Origin: Bacteroides sp.
GTDB taxonomy: Bacteria > Bacteroidota > Bacteroidia > Bacteroidales > P3
NCBI GenBank assembly: GCA_023662825.1
Contig: JAMPIH010000007.1
Location: 62,001-126,000, forward strand
Direction of reading: 5' to 3'
DNA: 64,000 nt
The notes beneath the pieces are model-generated. The model had not been told where the DNA came from. It did not search any database and saw only the letters and a program-made list of their open reading frames with translations. Shown piece by piece: positions 51,538 through 60,982 of the stretch. The translations under genes and the position numbers were made by a program. Every line of letters begins with the position of its first letter. The stretch's first letter is position 1.

Positions 51538-53373
51538 ATGCAAGCATTAAAGAAACCTGCGGTCTGGATCTATTCCCTGCTGGCGGTCGGCCTGTGGGCG
51601 TTTTTCGCCTTCGCCATGCCCGACGTGCTGGAGTTCTGGGAAAAGAACCAGCTCTTCCGCTTTACCTCCGAATACTGGCATTTCTTTGACCACGAGCCTT
51701 TCGGAACGCTGATCTACCTGCACACCTTCCTGATCCAATTCAGCTACTACCCTTGGTTAGGAGCCATCGTGTATGCGCTGCTCTTTACGCTTACCGCCTG
51801 GCTGTTTAACCGCTGCTTTATGGTAAACGGCAACCGGCGCCTGCTGCCGGGACTGGTGACGGTGGCGCTGTTGCTGCCCACCACGGTTAATTTCGGCCTG
51901 CTGATATTATTAATACCTCTTGTTGCTACCATTCTAGCTCCTTTATGGATGGATTGGAAAAATCTTTTCGTAAAATACCTCTGTCAAGCACTCATATTAG
52001 GCGGTATGGTCTATCTATTTCATGAATATGCAATTTGGATTTGCCTATTCTATATATGTATTGATTTTTACCGCACAACAAAATCAAAAAATAAATTTAA
52101 TTTCTATTGGTTGTTACCCGCCATACTAAGCGTTTTTCTATTTATCGTGTTAACAAACATTGTATACAAACCATATCCTTTTATCTTGAACAATCATTTA
52201 TTCTCCGGTAATTTTTTTACACATACCAATATGATTCCTTATGGTTACTTCAGACCTCGAAAAATGTTTTTTTTCTGTATGGGGGGCTTTGTTTTGGAAT
52301 CTTTACTCTTTACGTTTTTATATACCAACAACCGAAATTTCGATTATATTATTGGATTGCTCGCCATTGTTGGAAGTTCATACTTCACCACCATCCATGC
52401 ACAGCCAATGGCGACTTTTCAAAAAGTGGATAGGCTTTCTCGCTCCTATATGTGGGATGAAGCCTTACAAACATTAAACGCTCATTGGAAAAAAAATCCA
52501 AACATATCAAACATAGACAACCCCAAACGTCTCTTATTAACTCAAACAAAAGTTGCACTTTTAGCTACGCGCAAAGCCTCAAGCCAATTATTTACCTACC
52601 CTCAGCCAGCTTTCCCTTTACTGTTTCCTTTATCCATTTCAAATAGTGCGGAATGTGTGGTTTTGCCAACATATTACACTTTTGTTGGTGGAATCAGCGA
52701 AAGTTTGCATATGAATTATGATCTGATTACATGCCACAACATTAGTGCAAATGTACTGAATGCAACCATCATAAACAGCTTGATTATCTCAGACACAGCC
52801 CCTGCCCTCAAATTGTCTTTTTTATTGGAGAGCTCCCTTTTTTATCGCTCACAATCAATTATTTACAAAAACCCTCTTCTTCGAAACACCTTGACTGCCG
52901 TTGAAAGAGGAAAACGAATGCTCCCCTCTCGTAATTTCAGTATTGGAAGTTATGAGCCTGACAAAAATACCATTCATCGCCACTATTATCAACCTGAGAA
53001 CCCTTATTTTTACGAATATTTTCTCTGTGTATGTCTTTTAAATAAAATGCATATCCTAATAGAAGATGAGATACCAAACATCAAAAAATTTTATCACAAG
53101 GGAGGTCCTTTTTTTGCCCCACGACACATTCAAGAAGCTCTTTTAGCTTCTTTCGACTATCTCCCATCCTGTTATTTGTACCCACAAAAGATTGAAGGTG
53201 TAAGTAATGAGGTTTGGAACGACTATTGGCACTTTATTGCAGACAACCTCTCTTACACCAATAAGAAAATCACTTTTTCTGAAATGCAAAAAAAATGGAG
53301 ACATACCTATTGGTTTTATGATTGTTATCTAAAACCTCTCAATATAAATTCCGAACCTCAATCCATAAATTAA
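51538..53373 (+). CDS. Polytopic membrane protein with C-terminal soluble domain (DUF6057-like), module 1
   Basis: This 611-residue protein has about eight hydrophobic helices in residues 1-290 (W-I-Y-S-L-L-A-V-G-L-W-A-F-F, then L-V-T-V-A-L-L-L-P and others) and a soluble helical C-terminal half. I take it to be the Bacteroidetes family DUF6057; the name is from memory. It is paralogous in layout to the gene at 56609-58294: membrane N-half, a Q-K-V-D-R-L-S-R-x-Y-x-W-type linker, then L-N-A-T-I-I-N / L-N-V-I-I-P-N. Codon use is GC-rich up to about codon 120 and strongly AT-rich after it. The lipoprotein gene follows after 1 nt. Function unknown. Confidence 0.75.
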   Translation: MQALKKPAVWIYSLLAVGLWAFFAFAMPDVLEFWEKNQLFRFTSEYWHFFDHEPFGTLIYLHTFLIQFSYYPWLGAIVYALLFTLTAWLFNRCFMVNGNRRLLPGLVTVALLLPTTVNFGLLILLIPLVATILAPLWMDWKNLFVKYLCQALILGGMVYLFHEYAIWICLFYICIDFYRTTKSKNKFNFYWLLPAILSVFLFIVLTNIVYKPYPFILNNHLFSGNFFTHTNMIPYGYFRPRKMFFFCMGGFVLESLLFTFLYTNNRNFDYIIGLLAIVGSSYFTTIHAQPMATFQKVDRLSRSYMWDEALQTLNAHWKKNPNISNIDNPKRLLLTQTKVALLATRKASSQLFTYPQPAFPLLFPLSISNSAECVVLPTYYTFVGGISESLHMNYDLITCHNISANVLNATIINSLIISDTAPALKLSFLLESSLFYRSQSIIYKNPLLRNTLTAVERGKRMLPSRNFSIGSYEPDKNTIHRHYYQPENPYFYEYFLCVCLLNKMHILIEDEIPNIKKFYHKGGPFFAPRHIQEALLASFDYLPSCYLYPQKIEGVSNEVWNDYWHFIADNLSYTNKKITFSEMQKKWRHTYWFYDCYLKPLNINSEPQSIN

Positions 53374-53374
53374 T

Positions 53375-54967
53375 ATGAGAACCAAATCATTTGCCTTACT
53401 TTTATGTTTATCCTGGGGATTTTTTTTCTCCGCATGCCAGCAGCAAAAAAGAAATTTGGCTCAAATGAATTTATTGTCTGCACCAAAAGCCGTTATTTAT
53501 CCCGACTACGCAAATACAACATTACCCAATAACATCGCGCCGTTTAATTTTTATGTGCTACCCCCCTATACTAGTTATTCTTTAAAAGTTTTCGGATCCG
53601 AAGGCGATACCCTAAGAATGAAAGGGAGGAACTTCGTTTCATTCAACCCCAAAAAATGGCATAAATTGCTGCAAAAAAATACAAATCGCCGTCTTGGGGT
53701 GGATTTGCAATTGATGAGAAATGATTCACATCCTAATGTAAACATTCGATTTTACTGGGATATCCGTGATAGCATCGACACTTATTTTTCTTGTCGTTTA
53801 ATTGAACCTAGTTATCAGATGTCGAACGTTCTGCAAACCATCGAATACAATCTACAAAACGCATCCCATCGCATATTGTTCGATAACCGTCTACAAACTT
53901 ACGGCTGTGTAAACTGCCATACTTTTGCCCAGACGGACGGCTCTCATTTGGTTTATCACGTGCGGTTCAACCGCGTGGGAACCTTTATCGTGCGAAACGA
54001 CTCCATACTGCGAGTCAACCTGAAGTCGGACCGCTTTCCGCAAGGAGGTGTCTATCCTTCCTGGCATCCCAATAAAAAGTTGATTGCATTCGGAACATCG
54101 AACGCCTACCCGTTCGTGCACAGCAAGGATATCGTGCGGCGTACGGAGGTTTTTGATTCTTTGGGCGATATGATCGTTTATGACATCGACCGCAATGTAA
54201 TCTTTACCGACAGCCGCATATCTTCCGATACCGTGGAAGAAACGTTTCCCTACTGGAGCTGGGACGGCAAGTACCTCTACTTCTGCCAAAGCCCCAATCC
54301 GCCCCGCGACAGCCTGGAAGACGATGTGGATTACTCCAAGAAAATCAAATACAACTTGGTGCGTATCGCTTTCGATGAAGAAACGAATACTTTCGGCCGG
54401 ATCGATACGGTCGTGGACTTCAACATCACCAAAGGCACAGCATCCTTTCCGCGCCTTACACCCGACGGAAGGTTTCTTGTTTTCTGCCTGAGCGACCATG
54501 GAACGTTCCCCATCCGGCATCCCGAAAGCGACCTGTATTTGGTGGACATGACCGGTTCCCTGCCCAAAGACAGCAACTGGATTCCGGCTTCCAAGAACTT
54601 TTGGATGAAGAAGATGGAACACGTAAACAGCCCGTTCACCGAAAGTTACCATACGTTCAGCAGCAATGGCAAGTGGCTGATGTTCAGTAGTAAGCGCGAA
54701 GACAACCTCTATTCCAGACCCTACTTCACCTACGTGGATTCGAACGGGGTAAGCAGCAAGCCTTTCCTGTTGCCGCAACGCGACCCGGCTTTCTACCTTA
54801 CCTTCCTCAAATCCTACAACGTGCCGGAATTCGCCAAGACCCCGGCGGCCATCAGCGCGGCCAAGGCCAAGGAAATCTCGACCATGCCGATAAAGGAAGT
54901 GGATTCGATCATGATAGACGGAAAGCGTATTATTGTGCCTCCCTTACCGCCGGCACCATCACGATAG
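53375..54967 (+). CDS. Lipoprotein with CxxCH motif and PD40-like beta-propeller, module 1
   Basis: This 530-residue protein has lipobox F-S-A-C21. Near residue 175 is G-C-V-N-C-H, a CxxCH motif as in c-type haem attachment. The second half contains propeller repeats such as Y-P-S-W-H-P-N-K-K-L-I-A-F, F-P-Y-W-S-W-D-G-K-Y-L-Y-F and F-P-R-L-T-P-D-G-R-F-L-V-F, typical of TolB/PD40 blades. It probably faces the periplasm. The first 170 codons are AT-rich and the rest GC-rich. Its stop is 4 nt from the stop of its antiparallel paralogue. It is coupled to the membrane-protein gene upstream, so both probably act together. Confidence 0.78.
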   Translation: MRTKSFALLLCLSWGFFFSACQQQKRNLAQMNLLSAPKAVIYPDYANTTLPNNIAPFNFYVLPPYTSYSLKVFGSEGDTLRMKGRNFVSFNPKKWHKLLQKNTNRRLGVDLQLMRNDSHPNVNIRFYWDIRDSIDTYFSCRLIEPSYQMSNVLQTIEYNLQNASHRILFDNRLQTYGCVNCHTFAQTDGSHLVYHVRFNRVGTFIVRNDSILRVNLKSDRFPQGGVYPSWHPNKKLIAFGTSNAYPFVHSKDIVRRTEVFDSLGDMIVYDIDRNVIFTDSRISSDTVEETFPYWSWDGKYLYFCQSPNPPRDSLEDDVDYSKKIKYNLVRIAFDEETNTFGRIDTVVDFNITKGTASFPRLTPDGRFLVFCLSDHGTFPIRHPESDLYLVDMTGSLPKDSNWIPASKNFWMKKMEHVNSPFTESYHTFSSNGKWLMFSSKREDNLYSRPYFTYVDSNGVSSKPFLLPQRDPAFYLTFLKSYNVPEFAKTPAAISAAKAKEISTMPIKEVDSIMIDGKRIIVPPLPPAPSR

Positions 54968-54971
54968 AATA

Positions 54972-56603
54972 TCAGTGCCCACTCCGCAAACTGGCTTTTT
55001 GCCCGGGCGCCAATTTAAAATCGGACAAAGAGGAATCCACCCCCACGAGGATGGCTTGTCCTCTAATGGTTTTTGCTATTTTACGGGGTGCATATCGCGT
55101 TTTGTGCACCGAAAGGACAGGGAATACGAATCCCTGCAGGTTGGTGCGGTAGAAGTCACCGGATTCCTGCGGTACCAAAAACGGTTTTGAAAAACTTCCG
55201 GAGCGCGTATCGAAATGCGTGATGTAGGTTTCGGGAATGGCCAGGGTACGGCGGCTGCTCGAAAAGACCATCCATTGCCCGCCGGAAGAAAACGAATGCC
55301 CTTTCTCACTGCCGGGAGTGTTGAGCACGCTTAGTTCCACCGGCCTTATCGTGTCGGCGTTCAAATCCAGACGATAAAAATCCCCCAGGTTCTGCAAGGG
55401 GAAAGTACTGGTTTGCAACAGCGAAACAATCAGAAACCTGCCGTCCCGGCTCACTTTGGGCATCGTGGCGCTTTTCCGCATCTGCGAGAAGGGATACACA
55501 CAGCGTAAATCCGAGAACACGCCGGCTTGCGGATCGAAATCCATCTGCATCAAATCATCCCAAATCTGCTCGGTGCGGTTCTGCCGCATGGAAAGCGAGC
55601 TGTCTATGTATTGGGGAAAGGGAAACACCCCGTAGTCTTTCTTGGGGGAACGGCAAAAATAAAGCCGGGTGCCGTCGGGACTCCAGGCGGGAAACACCTG
55701 GTCGTAGGCGGTATCCGTCAGTTCGGGGCACGAAAACAAAAGCATCCTCTCCACATCCAGCAACACGATGCTGCCCAGGGTGTCGAGCGTATAGATGATT
55801 TTATGCGTGGAACTGGCGTAATGCACCGATGTAGGCAGGTTGGTGGAAAACGCCACGTACTTGCCCGACGGATGCCAGGCCGGGTAGGTGAGGCGCAGGT
55901 TGTAACTGTCGGGGACGGCAATCTTGAGCAAGGTATCGCCGCGCATCAATATCGTGCCCTTGTGAACGCCGCGCACGTGAAAGACCATGCTCCTGCTGTC
56001 GTTGTCAAGGCAATCGTGGCAGTTCATGCAGCTGTGGTTCCCCGGATTATCGTAATCCAGCAGGCGGTTATGCCCGATGTATCGGTTCTTGAAATTTTCC
56101 AGATCGCGTTGGGTAAAATATACCTCGCCATGTTCCCCCTCCTCGTATTGGCTTACACGATATAGCAAGTGCCTGTCTATCTTGTCGGGAGAAACGAACC
56201 AATGCAGGGGTTTGTACCGAACCGTTCCGACATGCGTTTCCGTTGCCATTTCCACCGAAAGGTGCCCGCCAGCGGCCGCGGCCAAAAGCCTCCGCCATTG
56301 CCTTAACCCTATGCGGGTTCCTCCGACACGCTTTACCTTAAAGACACACGACTTTTTAAGGACCTGCAAGGAATCGTACGCGCAAAAGCGTACTTGGGCG
56401 CGTACGAAGTCTTTAATCTCTTCGGAAAAACAGAAATTGAGCGGAGCGATATTGGCCGGAATCACGATACTGTCGGCATAATCGGGAACGATGGGGGCAA
56501 AGGCATCGATTGTCTGTGCCTGTCTGTCAAAGGAACTTGAACAGGATGCCAGCAGCCCCGACACGAACAAGCCCAACCATAGTCTAAACAAACGTGTTTT
56601 CAT
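54972..56603 (-). CDS. Lipoprotein with CxxCH motif and PD40-like beta-propeller, module 2
   Basis: This 543-residue paralogue of the preceding gene is on the opposite strand. It has lipobox L-A-S-C21 and CxxCH in S-C-M-N-C-H-D-C. Propeller blades include Y-P-A-W-H-P-S-G-K-Y-V-A-F, F-P-A-W-S-P-D-G-T-R-L-Y-F and M-P-K-V-S-R-D-G-R-F-L-I-V. Shared order with module 1 includes P-D-Y-A-D-S, N-I-A-P-L-N-F and Y-F-C-x-S-P. It is uniformly GC-rich. It follows its own membrane-protein gene by 5 nt. A haem-binding, redox or sensory role is possible, but no neighbour gives direct evidence. Confidence 0.78.
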   Translation of the reverse strand: MKTRLFRLWLGLFVSGLLASCSSSFDRQAQTIDAFAPIVPDYADSIVIPANIAPLNFCFSEEIKDFVRAQVRFCAYDSLQVLKKSCVFKVKRVGGTRIGLRQWRRLLAAAAGGHLSVEMATETHVGTVRYKPLHWFVSPDKIDRHLLYRVSQYEEGEHGEVYFTQRDLENFKNRYIGHNRLLDYDNPGNHSCMNCHDCLDNDSRSMVFHVRGVHKGTILMRGDTLLKIAVPDSYNLRLTYPAWHPSGKYVAFSTNLPTSVHYASSTHKIIYTLDTLGSIVLLDVERMLLFSCPELTDTAYDQVFPAWSPDGTRLYFCRSPKKDYGVFPFPQYIDSSLSMRQNRTEQIWDDLMQMDFDPQAGVFSDLRCVYPFSQMRKSATMPKVSRDGRFLIVSLLQTSTFPLQNLGDFYRLDLNADTIRPVELSVLNTPGSEKGHSFSSGGQWMVFSSSRRTLAIPETYITHFDTRSGSFSKPFLVPQESGDFYRTNLQGFVFPVLSVHKTRYAPRKIAKTIRGQAILVGVDSSLSDFKLAPGQKASLRSGH

Positions 56604-56608
56604 GCGCC

Positions 56609-58294
56609 CTACCGGTATAAGAACTGACGGAAATAATAATGGAAGAAATACGAAGAGCCTTGCCTTTTCTCTACGCCTGCCACAGACAAAGCCCCCATTT
56701 TATACAGCCTATAGTCTTGCCTTGCCCGCTTAAACGAGGCCAAGACCGCCGGCGAATAGGCATAATCCACGTATGTCTGAGGTTCTCCGCCTTGTTCCGG
56801 GTCATAATCTTGTAGAATAAGCAGGCCTTCCTGCAGATAATCCGGAAGCGTCGTATATCCCAGACGGCGGTAATGCCGCGCCAAGGCCGGCAAGGAATCC
56901 AAGGTCTTGTTGAAAAGTTGCAAGAACGTATGGTATTCCAGCATTTCCCGGTTCGAATTGGGCGTGTACATCATTTCCACCCAATGATCCAGTTCCGTGC
57001 CCCGTTCTTCCTGCATACGGGAAGTGTTCATCCGGCGTTGAGCGGCAAAAAAGGAATCTTTTTCCGAATCATCCGCGCTATTGCAGGCCTGCCACTTCGC
57101 CGCCTGCGGCCTATAGAAGAGCGTGTGTTGCAGAAAGTAGAGATAATTGGATGCCAGACCGTAGCGTTGCAAAAAAATGGCGTTCGGAATAATCACGTTC
57201 AGCGTGGCGTTCTGCAGGCCCTTTACATTGAGCATATTGTTGGCATAGATACGCATGGGGACGAAAAGCCCCAACCGCCAGGCGAAACGCATGGTCGGGA
57301 TATTGTAGTTGCCCGTAAGGGGAAGTCCCGACATCAACAGATTCATTTCCGCCACATGATTGTACGAAAAATACTGCCGGTTCAGCTTGCCGCTTTCCAA
57401 AAGCGCCAGTTTCAGGTTCACCGCCAGAAGCTCGCGGGTCTTACGTTCTCCTATATTGGCGTTTTCGGACGGAACCGGATAGGTGTCGAAGTAACGGGAA
57501 GCAAGTTCGGTAAGTTCGTTCCACTGCAGCCGGTCCGCCATCTTTTCGGTGCGGGCGAAAATCCGTTGCAGACGCAGGCCTGCCCTGTCTTCCTGCCGTA
57601 CTTTCCAGCCTTCAATCTGCTGAACAGGATTTGGACAGACAAAAACTATGGAAAAGACCCATGCCGCCAACGTCCAGCCGCAAAGGTTCGGAAAAATCAT
57701 CTTAAGAGAGACGGGCAGCGACACCAACAGCAGGAACACCAACGAAGCCAAGCCCGCAAGGTAATACATCAGGATACACAACGGCAAAAGCAACAGCGAT
57801 TGCCAAAGAGGAGTTTTTCGGCCATTTTCGAGCCCATACAGGCTCAAAACGACCCAAGCCGCAACCATATTCAGCCAATAGGCGGTTGCCGCACAGAAAC
57901 CGCTTAGATCGCGATACGCCAAAAGCCAGAACGGCACGAACAGAACCATGCCGGCAAGCAAGACCCACAGACGCCTGTACCGCCCCGCCTTTTCGGGTAT
58001 CAGGGAAAAGGCGCAGGCTCTCGCGGCAAAAAACAGGAGCGCACCCATAAAGACCACTACGGCCACCATCGTGGCACGACAGTAAAAGAACTGCGCGAAG
58101 AAACGCGCCGTCAACTCGGAAAAACCGCCCGGCACGGCAAAGAAAGAGCGAAGGTAAGAGGGCAGGAAGCAGAAGAAACTTTCGTTTTCGATACATTCCA
58201 GCCAGGGATAAAAACAGCACACCCAAGCCGCGAGCAGCAAGGGTGTGCCGATAAAAACAATCAGACGAAGGGTTTTGTTTAAAAACCTCGGCAT
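56609..58294 (-). CDS. Polytopic membrane protein (DUF6057-like), module 2
   Basis: This 561-residue protein has about eight hydrophobic segments up to residue 220 (L-I-V-F-I-G-T-P-L-L-L-A-A-W, L-L-L-L-P-L-C-I-L-M-Y-Y-L-A-G and others). A helical soluble domain follows, with Y-N-I-P-T-M-R-F-A-W-R-L-G and Y-A-N-N-M-L-N-V-K-G-L-Q-N-A-T-L-N. It is paralogous to the 51538 gene but GC-rich throughout. It is preceded 13 nt upstream by the C1 peptidase gene and followed 5 nt later by the lipoprotein gene, so the three look like one operon. Confidence 0.75.
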   Translation of the reverse strand: MPRFLNKTLRLIVFIGTPLLLAAWVCCFYPWLECIENESFFCFLPSYLRSFFAVPGGFSELTARFFAQFFYCRATMVAVVVFMGALLFFAARACAFSLIPEKAGRYRRLWVLLAGMVLFVPFWLLAYRDLSGFCAATAYWLNMVAAWVVLSLYGLENGRKTPLWQSLLLLPLCILMYYLAGLASLVFLLLVSLPVSLKMIFPNLCGWTLAAWVFSIVFVCPNPVQQIEGWKVRQEDRAGLRLQRIFARTEKMADRLQWNELTELASRYFDTYPVPSENANIGERKTRELLAVNLKLALLESGKLNRQYFSYNHVAEMNLLMSGLPLTGNYNIPTMRFAWRLGLFVPMRIYANNMLNVKGLQNATLNVIIPNAIFLQRYGLASNYLYFLQHTLFYRPQAAKWQACNSADDSEKDSFFAAQRRMNTSRMQEERGTELDHWVEMMYTPNSNREMLEYHTFLQLFNKTLDSLPALARHYRRLGYTTLPDYLQEGLLILQDYDPEQGGEPQTYVDYAYSPAVLASFKRARQDYRLYKMGALSVAGVEKRQGSSYFFHYYFRQFLYR

Positions 58295-58307
58295 GATCTA
58301 AAACAGA

Positions 58308-59501
58308 TTACAGTCCCAGTTTGGCCTTGATGTCGGCCGGCACGGCGTCTTTGTGCACCATGATGTCGAGCGTGTTGGCGCGGAAGAAAGGCACCGACAT
58401 GTAGAGGTAGCCTTTGTAGGGGTTGTCCACGTTCCAGGAGTTCTTGATCTTGTAGTACATATTGCCGTTCTGGTCTTTGGCGATGCCCACCAGGTGCATG
58501 CCGTGGTCGTCGGTGGCGCTCCAGTTGTCGTAGTTCTTCTGACGGTCTTCCTGCGTGATTTTCTTTTCGGGAACGATACGTTCGAAGCTGTAGGCGCTCT
58601 TGCGTTTTTCGGACTGCGAGAGGGTTTCCCACTTGTCGCGGTCGGTGCCGCTCAGGTCGGCCGCCTCCATGTCGGGCATGATGGCCACGCCGTTCTTCCA
58701 GGAGAAGCCGGGGTCGCTCACGTCGCCGCCCCAAACCAGGGAGTAGCCGTTGTTCACGGCTTCGTCCACGATACGCTGAAATTCATCGAGGGGCACGTTG
58801 TACACCATGCCGTGGTTCCAGTTGTCGGGCACGTCCATCTCATACATCGTGTAGAAAGGATGGTGGGTGTAGGAGGTGAACTTGACGTAGTCTTCGGCCT
58901 TCAGCCCCAGTTCGTCGGCAAAGCTGCGCGGGGTGTATTCCTTGCCGTTGTAGGTGAACTTTTCGGGTTCATCGCCCAGATAGGTATTCAGGATGGCCTT
59001 GTAGGCGGGCTGCCAGGCGGTGGTGATCTTGCGGCCGCTCACCACGGCTTTAAGGAAGTTGGTGAGCACGGCATCCAGCTCGCTGTGGTCGTGGGCGTCG
59101 GCACCGTAGTTGAGGCCGGGGAATGCTTCTTCGGGAACCACGCCATACACTTCCAGCACGTCCACCACGTCGTTGCTCGCCCCGCCGGTGGCCAGTTCGG
59201 TCTTGCCGTGCAGGCGAACGTATTTGTCGCCTTTCAGCAGATAGCACTTATACACGGGATACATGTCGGAAAGGTCGAACTCGCCCTTGCCCATGCGGAG
59301 CAGTTCCGATTCGAGGAAAGAGGTGCCCGAGAAGCTCCAGCAGGTGCCCGAACGGTTCTGGTCCTTGACGGAGGTGTTGTCGATGTTCTTCACCTCGGTA
59401 AACTGATAGACGGCTTTCTTGTCGTCTTTCTTGCCTTTCTGCGCCTGGGCGGAGAAAACCACCGCCAAAGCCAGGCCGATTGTCAATAAAAGGTTCTTCA
59501 T
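58308..59501 (-). CDS. Exported C1B-type cysteine aminopeptidase (bleomycin-hydrolase/PepC-like)
   Basis: This 397-residue protein has a signal peptide ending A-Q-A-Q, then a papain-like catalytic core. C54 lies in D-Q-N-R-S-G-T-C-W-S-F-S, the His in D-D-H-G-M-H-L-V-G and the Asn in I-K-N-S-W-N. It is of the C1B class, which trims peptides. The exported form is common in Bacteroidetes. A longer reading from 59573 lacks a signal sequence at its start and includes the -7 box, so ATG 59501 is preferred. It heads the operon with the module 2 membrane protein and lipoprotein. Confidence 0.9.
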   Translation of the reverse strand: MKNLLLTIGLALAVVFSAQAQKGKKDDKKAVYQFTEVKNIDNTSVKDQNRSGTCWSFSGTSFLESELLRMGKGEFDLSDMYPVYKCYLLKGDKYVRLHGKTELATGGASNDVVDVLEVYGVVPEEAFPGLNYGADAHDHSELDAVLTNFLKAVVSGRKITTAWQPAYKAILNTYLGDEPEKFTYNGKEYTPRSFADELGLKAEDYVKFTSYTHHPFYTMYEMDVPDNWNHGMVYNVPLDEFQRIVDEAVNNGYSLVWGGDVSDPGFSWKNGVAIMPDMEAADLSGTDRDKWETLSQSEKRKSAYSFERIVPEKKITQEDRQKNYDNWSATDDHGMHLVGIAKDQNGNMYYKIKNSWNVDNPYKGYLYMSVPFFRANTLDIMVHKDAVPADIKAKLGL

Positions 59502-59541
59502 TTTATTTTTGGGGTTTAGATTTTCTGTTTTTAAACTTTCG

Positions 59542-59549
59542 CGAATATA
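59542..59549 (-). promoter_or_regulatory. -7 element of the C1 peptidase operon
   Basis: The minus-strand TATATTCG followed by CGAAA lies 41 nt upstream of the start. No clear -33 match is seen. Confidence 0.45.
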
Positions 59550-59599
59550 GTAAAAAATACAGCGCACCATCACCGCTTTGGTTTGAACCCATCGGGTGT

Positions 59600-60949
59600 T
59601 TACGCACGATATAATCCAGACAAAGCATACAAGGGAACGATAACCACGTTTTCCAACCGACCGAAATTCTCGAGAGAAGTCCTTATTCCGTAGGAAAGCC
59701 CCTTATCCTTCATAAACTGATACATGCTTTTCATCGAACCTTTGGTACCCGCCTTCACCTCCAATGGAACCACTTTCATATCATGAACGATAACATAATC
59801 GACCTCGGCCTGTGCGCCTCTGTTCAGATTCTGCCAATAATACAGGTCGTGCCGCTGGGCAGGCGTATTGTATTTGAGCAATTCCCAACCCACCATCATC
59901 TCCGCCACACTGCCCTTATTCACGATATCTGTCGCACTCCCCACAAGAATCTGCCTGGAGAGATCCGATGCCTCTCCTGTGTTTTCCAAACCCAACAGGC
60001 GAAGCATCAATCCGCTGTCCAAGAAAATATATTTGACGAACTTTCCGTTGATTTCCGCACCGAGCGGAACACCGTTGGCCGCCGTATGGGTCACCGGCTT
60101 AATCAGTCCGGCATCCTTAAGCAACTCCAACGCCTCCTTTACTTTCTGCGTACGATACTCTCCATGCACTTCGCCATACACGAACTTAGATCCTACCTGC
60201 AAGGCTACGCTACGAAGCGTTTTCCGCAACAACACAGGATCAACCTTTTCTTCGTATTTGGAGAAATCATCTTCATAAGCCAACATGATATCATCTTGAA
60301 TCTGCCTGCATTTCAACAGGTTTCCCGTCTTTATCCATTGATGAACCGATTCCGGCATACCTCCCACAATCAGATAGTTACGAAAACTTTCCACCAATCT
60401 TTCGTGCAAAGCCTCGAACAAAGGATTTTCCGGAGCGGCTTCCCGTTTGGCTTCCAGCCAGGTCTCGTGTCCTGCGGCAAGCAGAAACTCATCGAAAGAC
60501 ATCGGATACATAAAGAGGGAACGGACCCTTCCCACCCCGAACGACCTTATTTTCTTCAACGCGAATTCCAACAGCGAACCTGCTGCCACCACATGAAGTT
60601 CCGGATAATCTTCGTAAAAAAACCAAAGGCTGTGTATCGCCTCCGGACAAGCCTGAATTTCATCTAAAAACAAAAGCGTCTGATTCGGTATGACCGGTAT
60701 GCCGTAAAAAGCCGACAGGCGGGAAGCGATCTCCTGCGGCTTAAGGTTTCCCGTAAAAGCCGGAATAATCTCCCTGTCCCGTTCGAAATTAACCTCCACA
60801 AAATATTTAAATGCCTTTCCGAGTTGCCGGACGGCAGAAGACTTTCCCACCTGCCGGGCGCCACGGAGCAACAGCGGCTTGTGTTCCGGTTCGTTTTTCC
60901 AATCCAGCAGATAGGCATCTATAAGGCGCGGATAGTATGTTTTTTGCAT
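59600..60949 (-). CDS. AAA-type ATPase with DUF4143 C-terminal domain
   Basis: This 449-residue protein has Walker A in L-R-G-A-R-Q-V-G-K-S-S (residues 29-39) and Walker B in L-L-F-L-D-E-I-Q. The C-terminal DUF4143 domain shows A-E-V-D-Y-V-I ... V-V-P-L-E-V-K-A-G, which fits the D...ExK arrangement of a PD-(D/E)xK nuclease-like fold. Such proteins are abundant and variable in Bacteroidetes; no clear function has been settled. Three 33-nt-spaced repeats lie upstream of its start. AT content is above that of the neighbours. Confidence 0.87.
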   Translation of the reverse strand: MQKTYYPRLIDAYLLDWKNEPEHKPLLLRGARQVGKSSAVRQLGKAFKYFVEVNFERDREIIPAFTGNLKPQEIASRLSAFYGIPVIPNQTLLFLDEIQACPEAIHSLWFFYEDYPELHVVAAGSLLEFALKKIRSFGVGRVRSLFMYPMSFDEFLLAAGHETWLEAKREAAPENPLFEALHERLVESFRNYLIVGGMPESVHQWIKTGNLLKCRQIQDDIMLAYEDDFSKYEEKVDPVLLRKTLRSVALQVGSKFVYGEVHGEYRTQKVKEALELLKDAGLIKPVTHTAANGVPLGAEINGKFVKYIFLDSGLMLRLLGLENTGEASDLSRQILVGSATDIVNKGSVAEMMVGWELLKYNTPAQRHDLYYWQNLNRGAQAEVDYVIVHDMKVVPLEVKAGTKGSMKSMYQFMKDKGLSYGIRTSLENFGRLENVVIVPLYALSGLYRA

Positions 60950-60982
60950 AAGACATTCTATATCTTTGGCAAAGATAACAAT

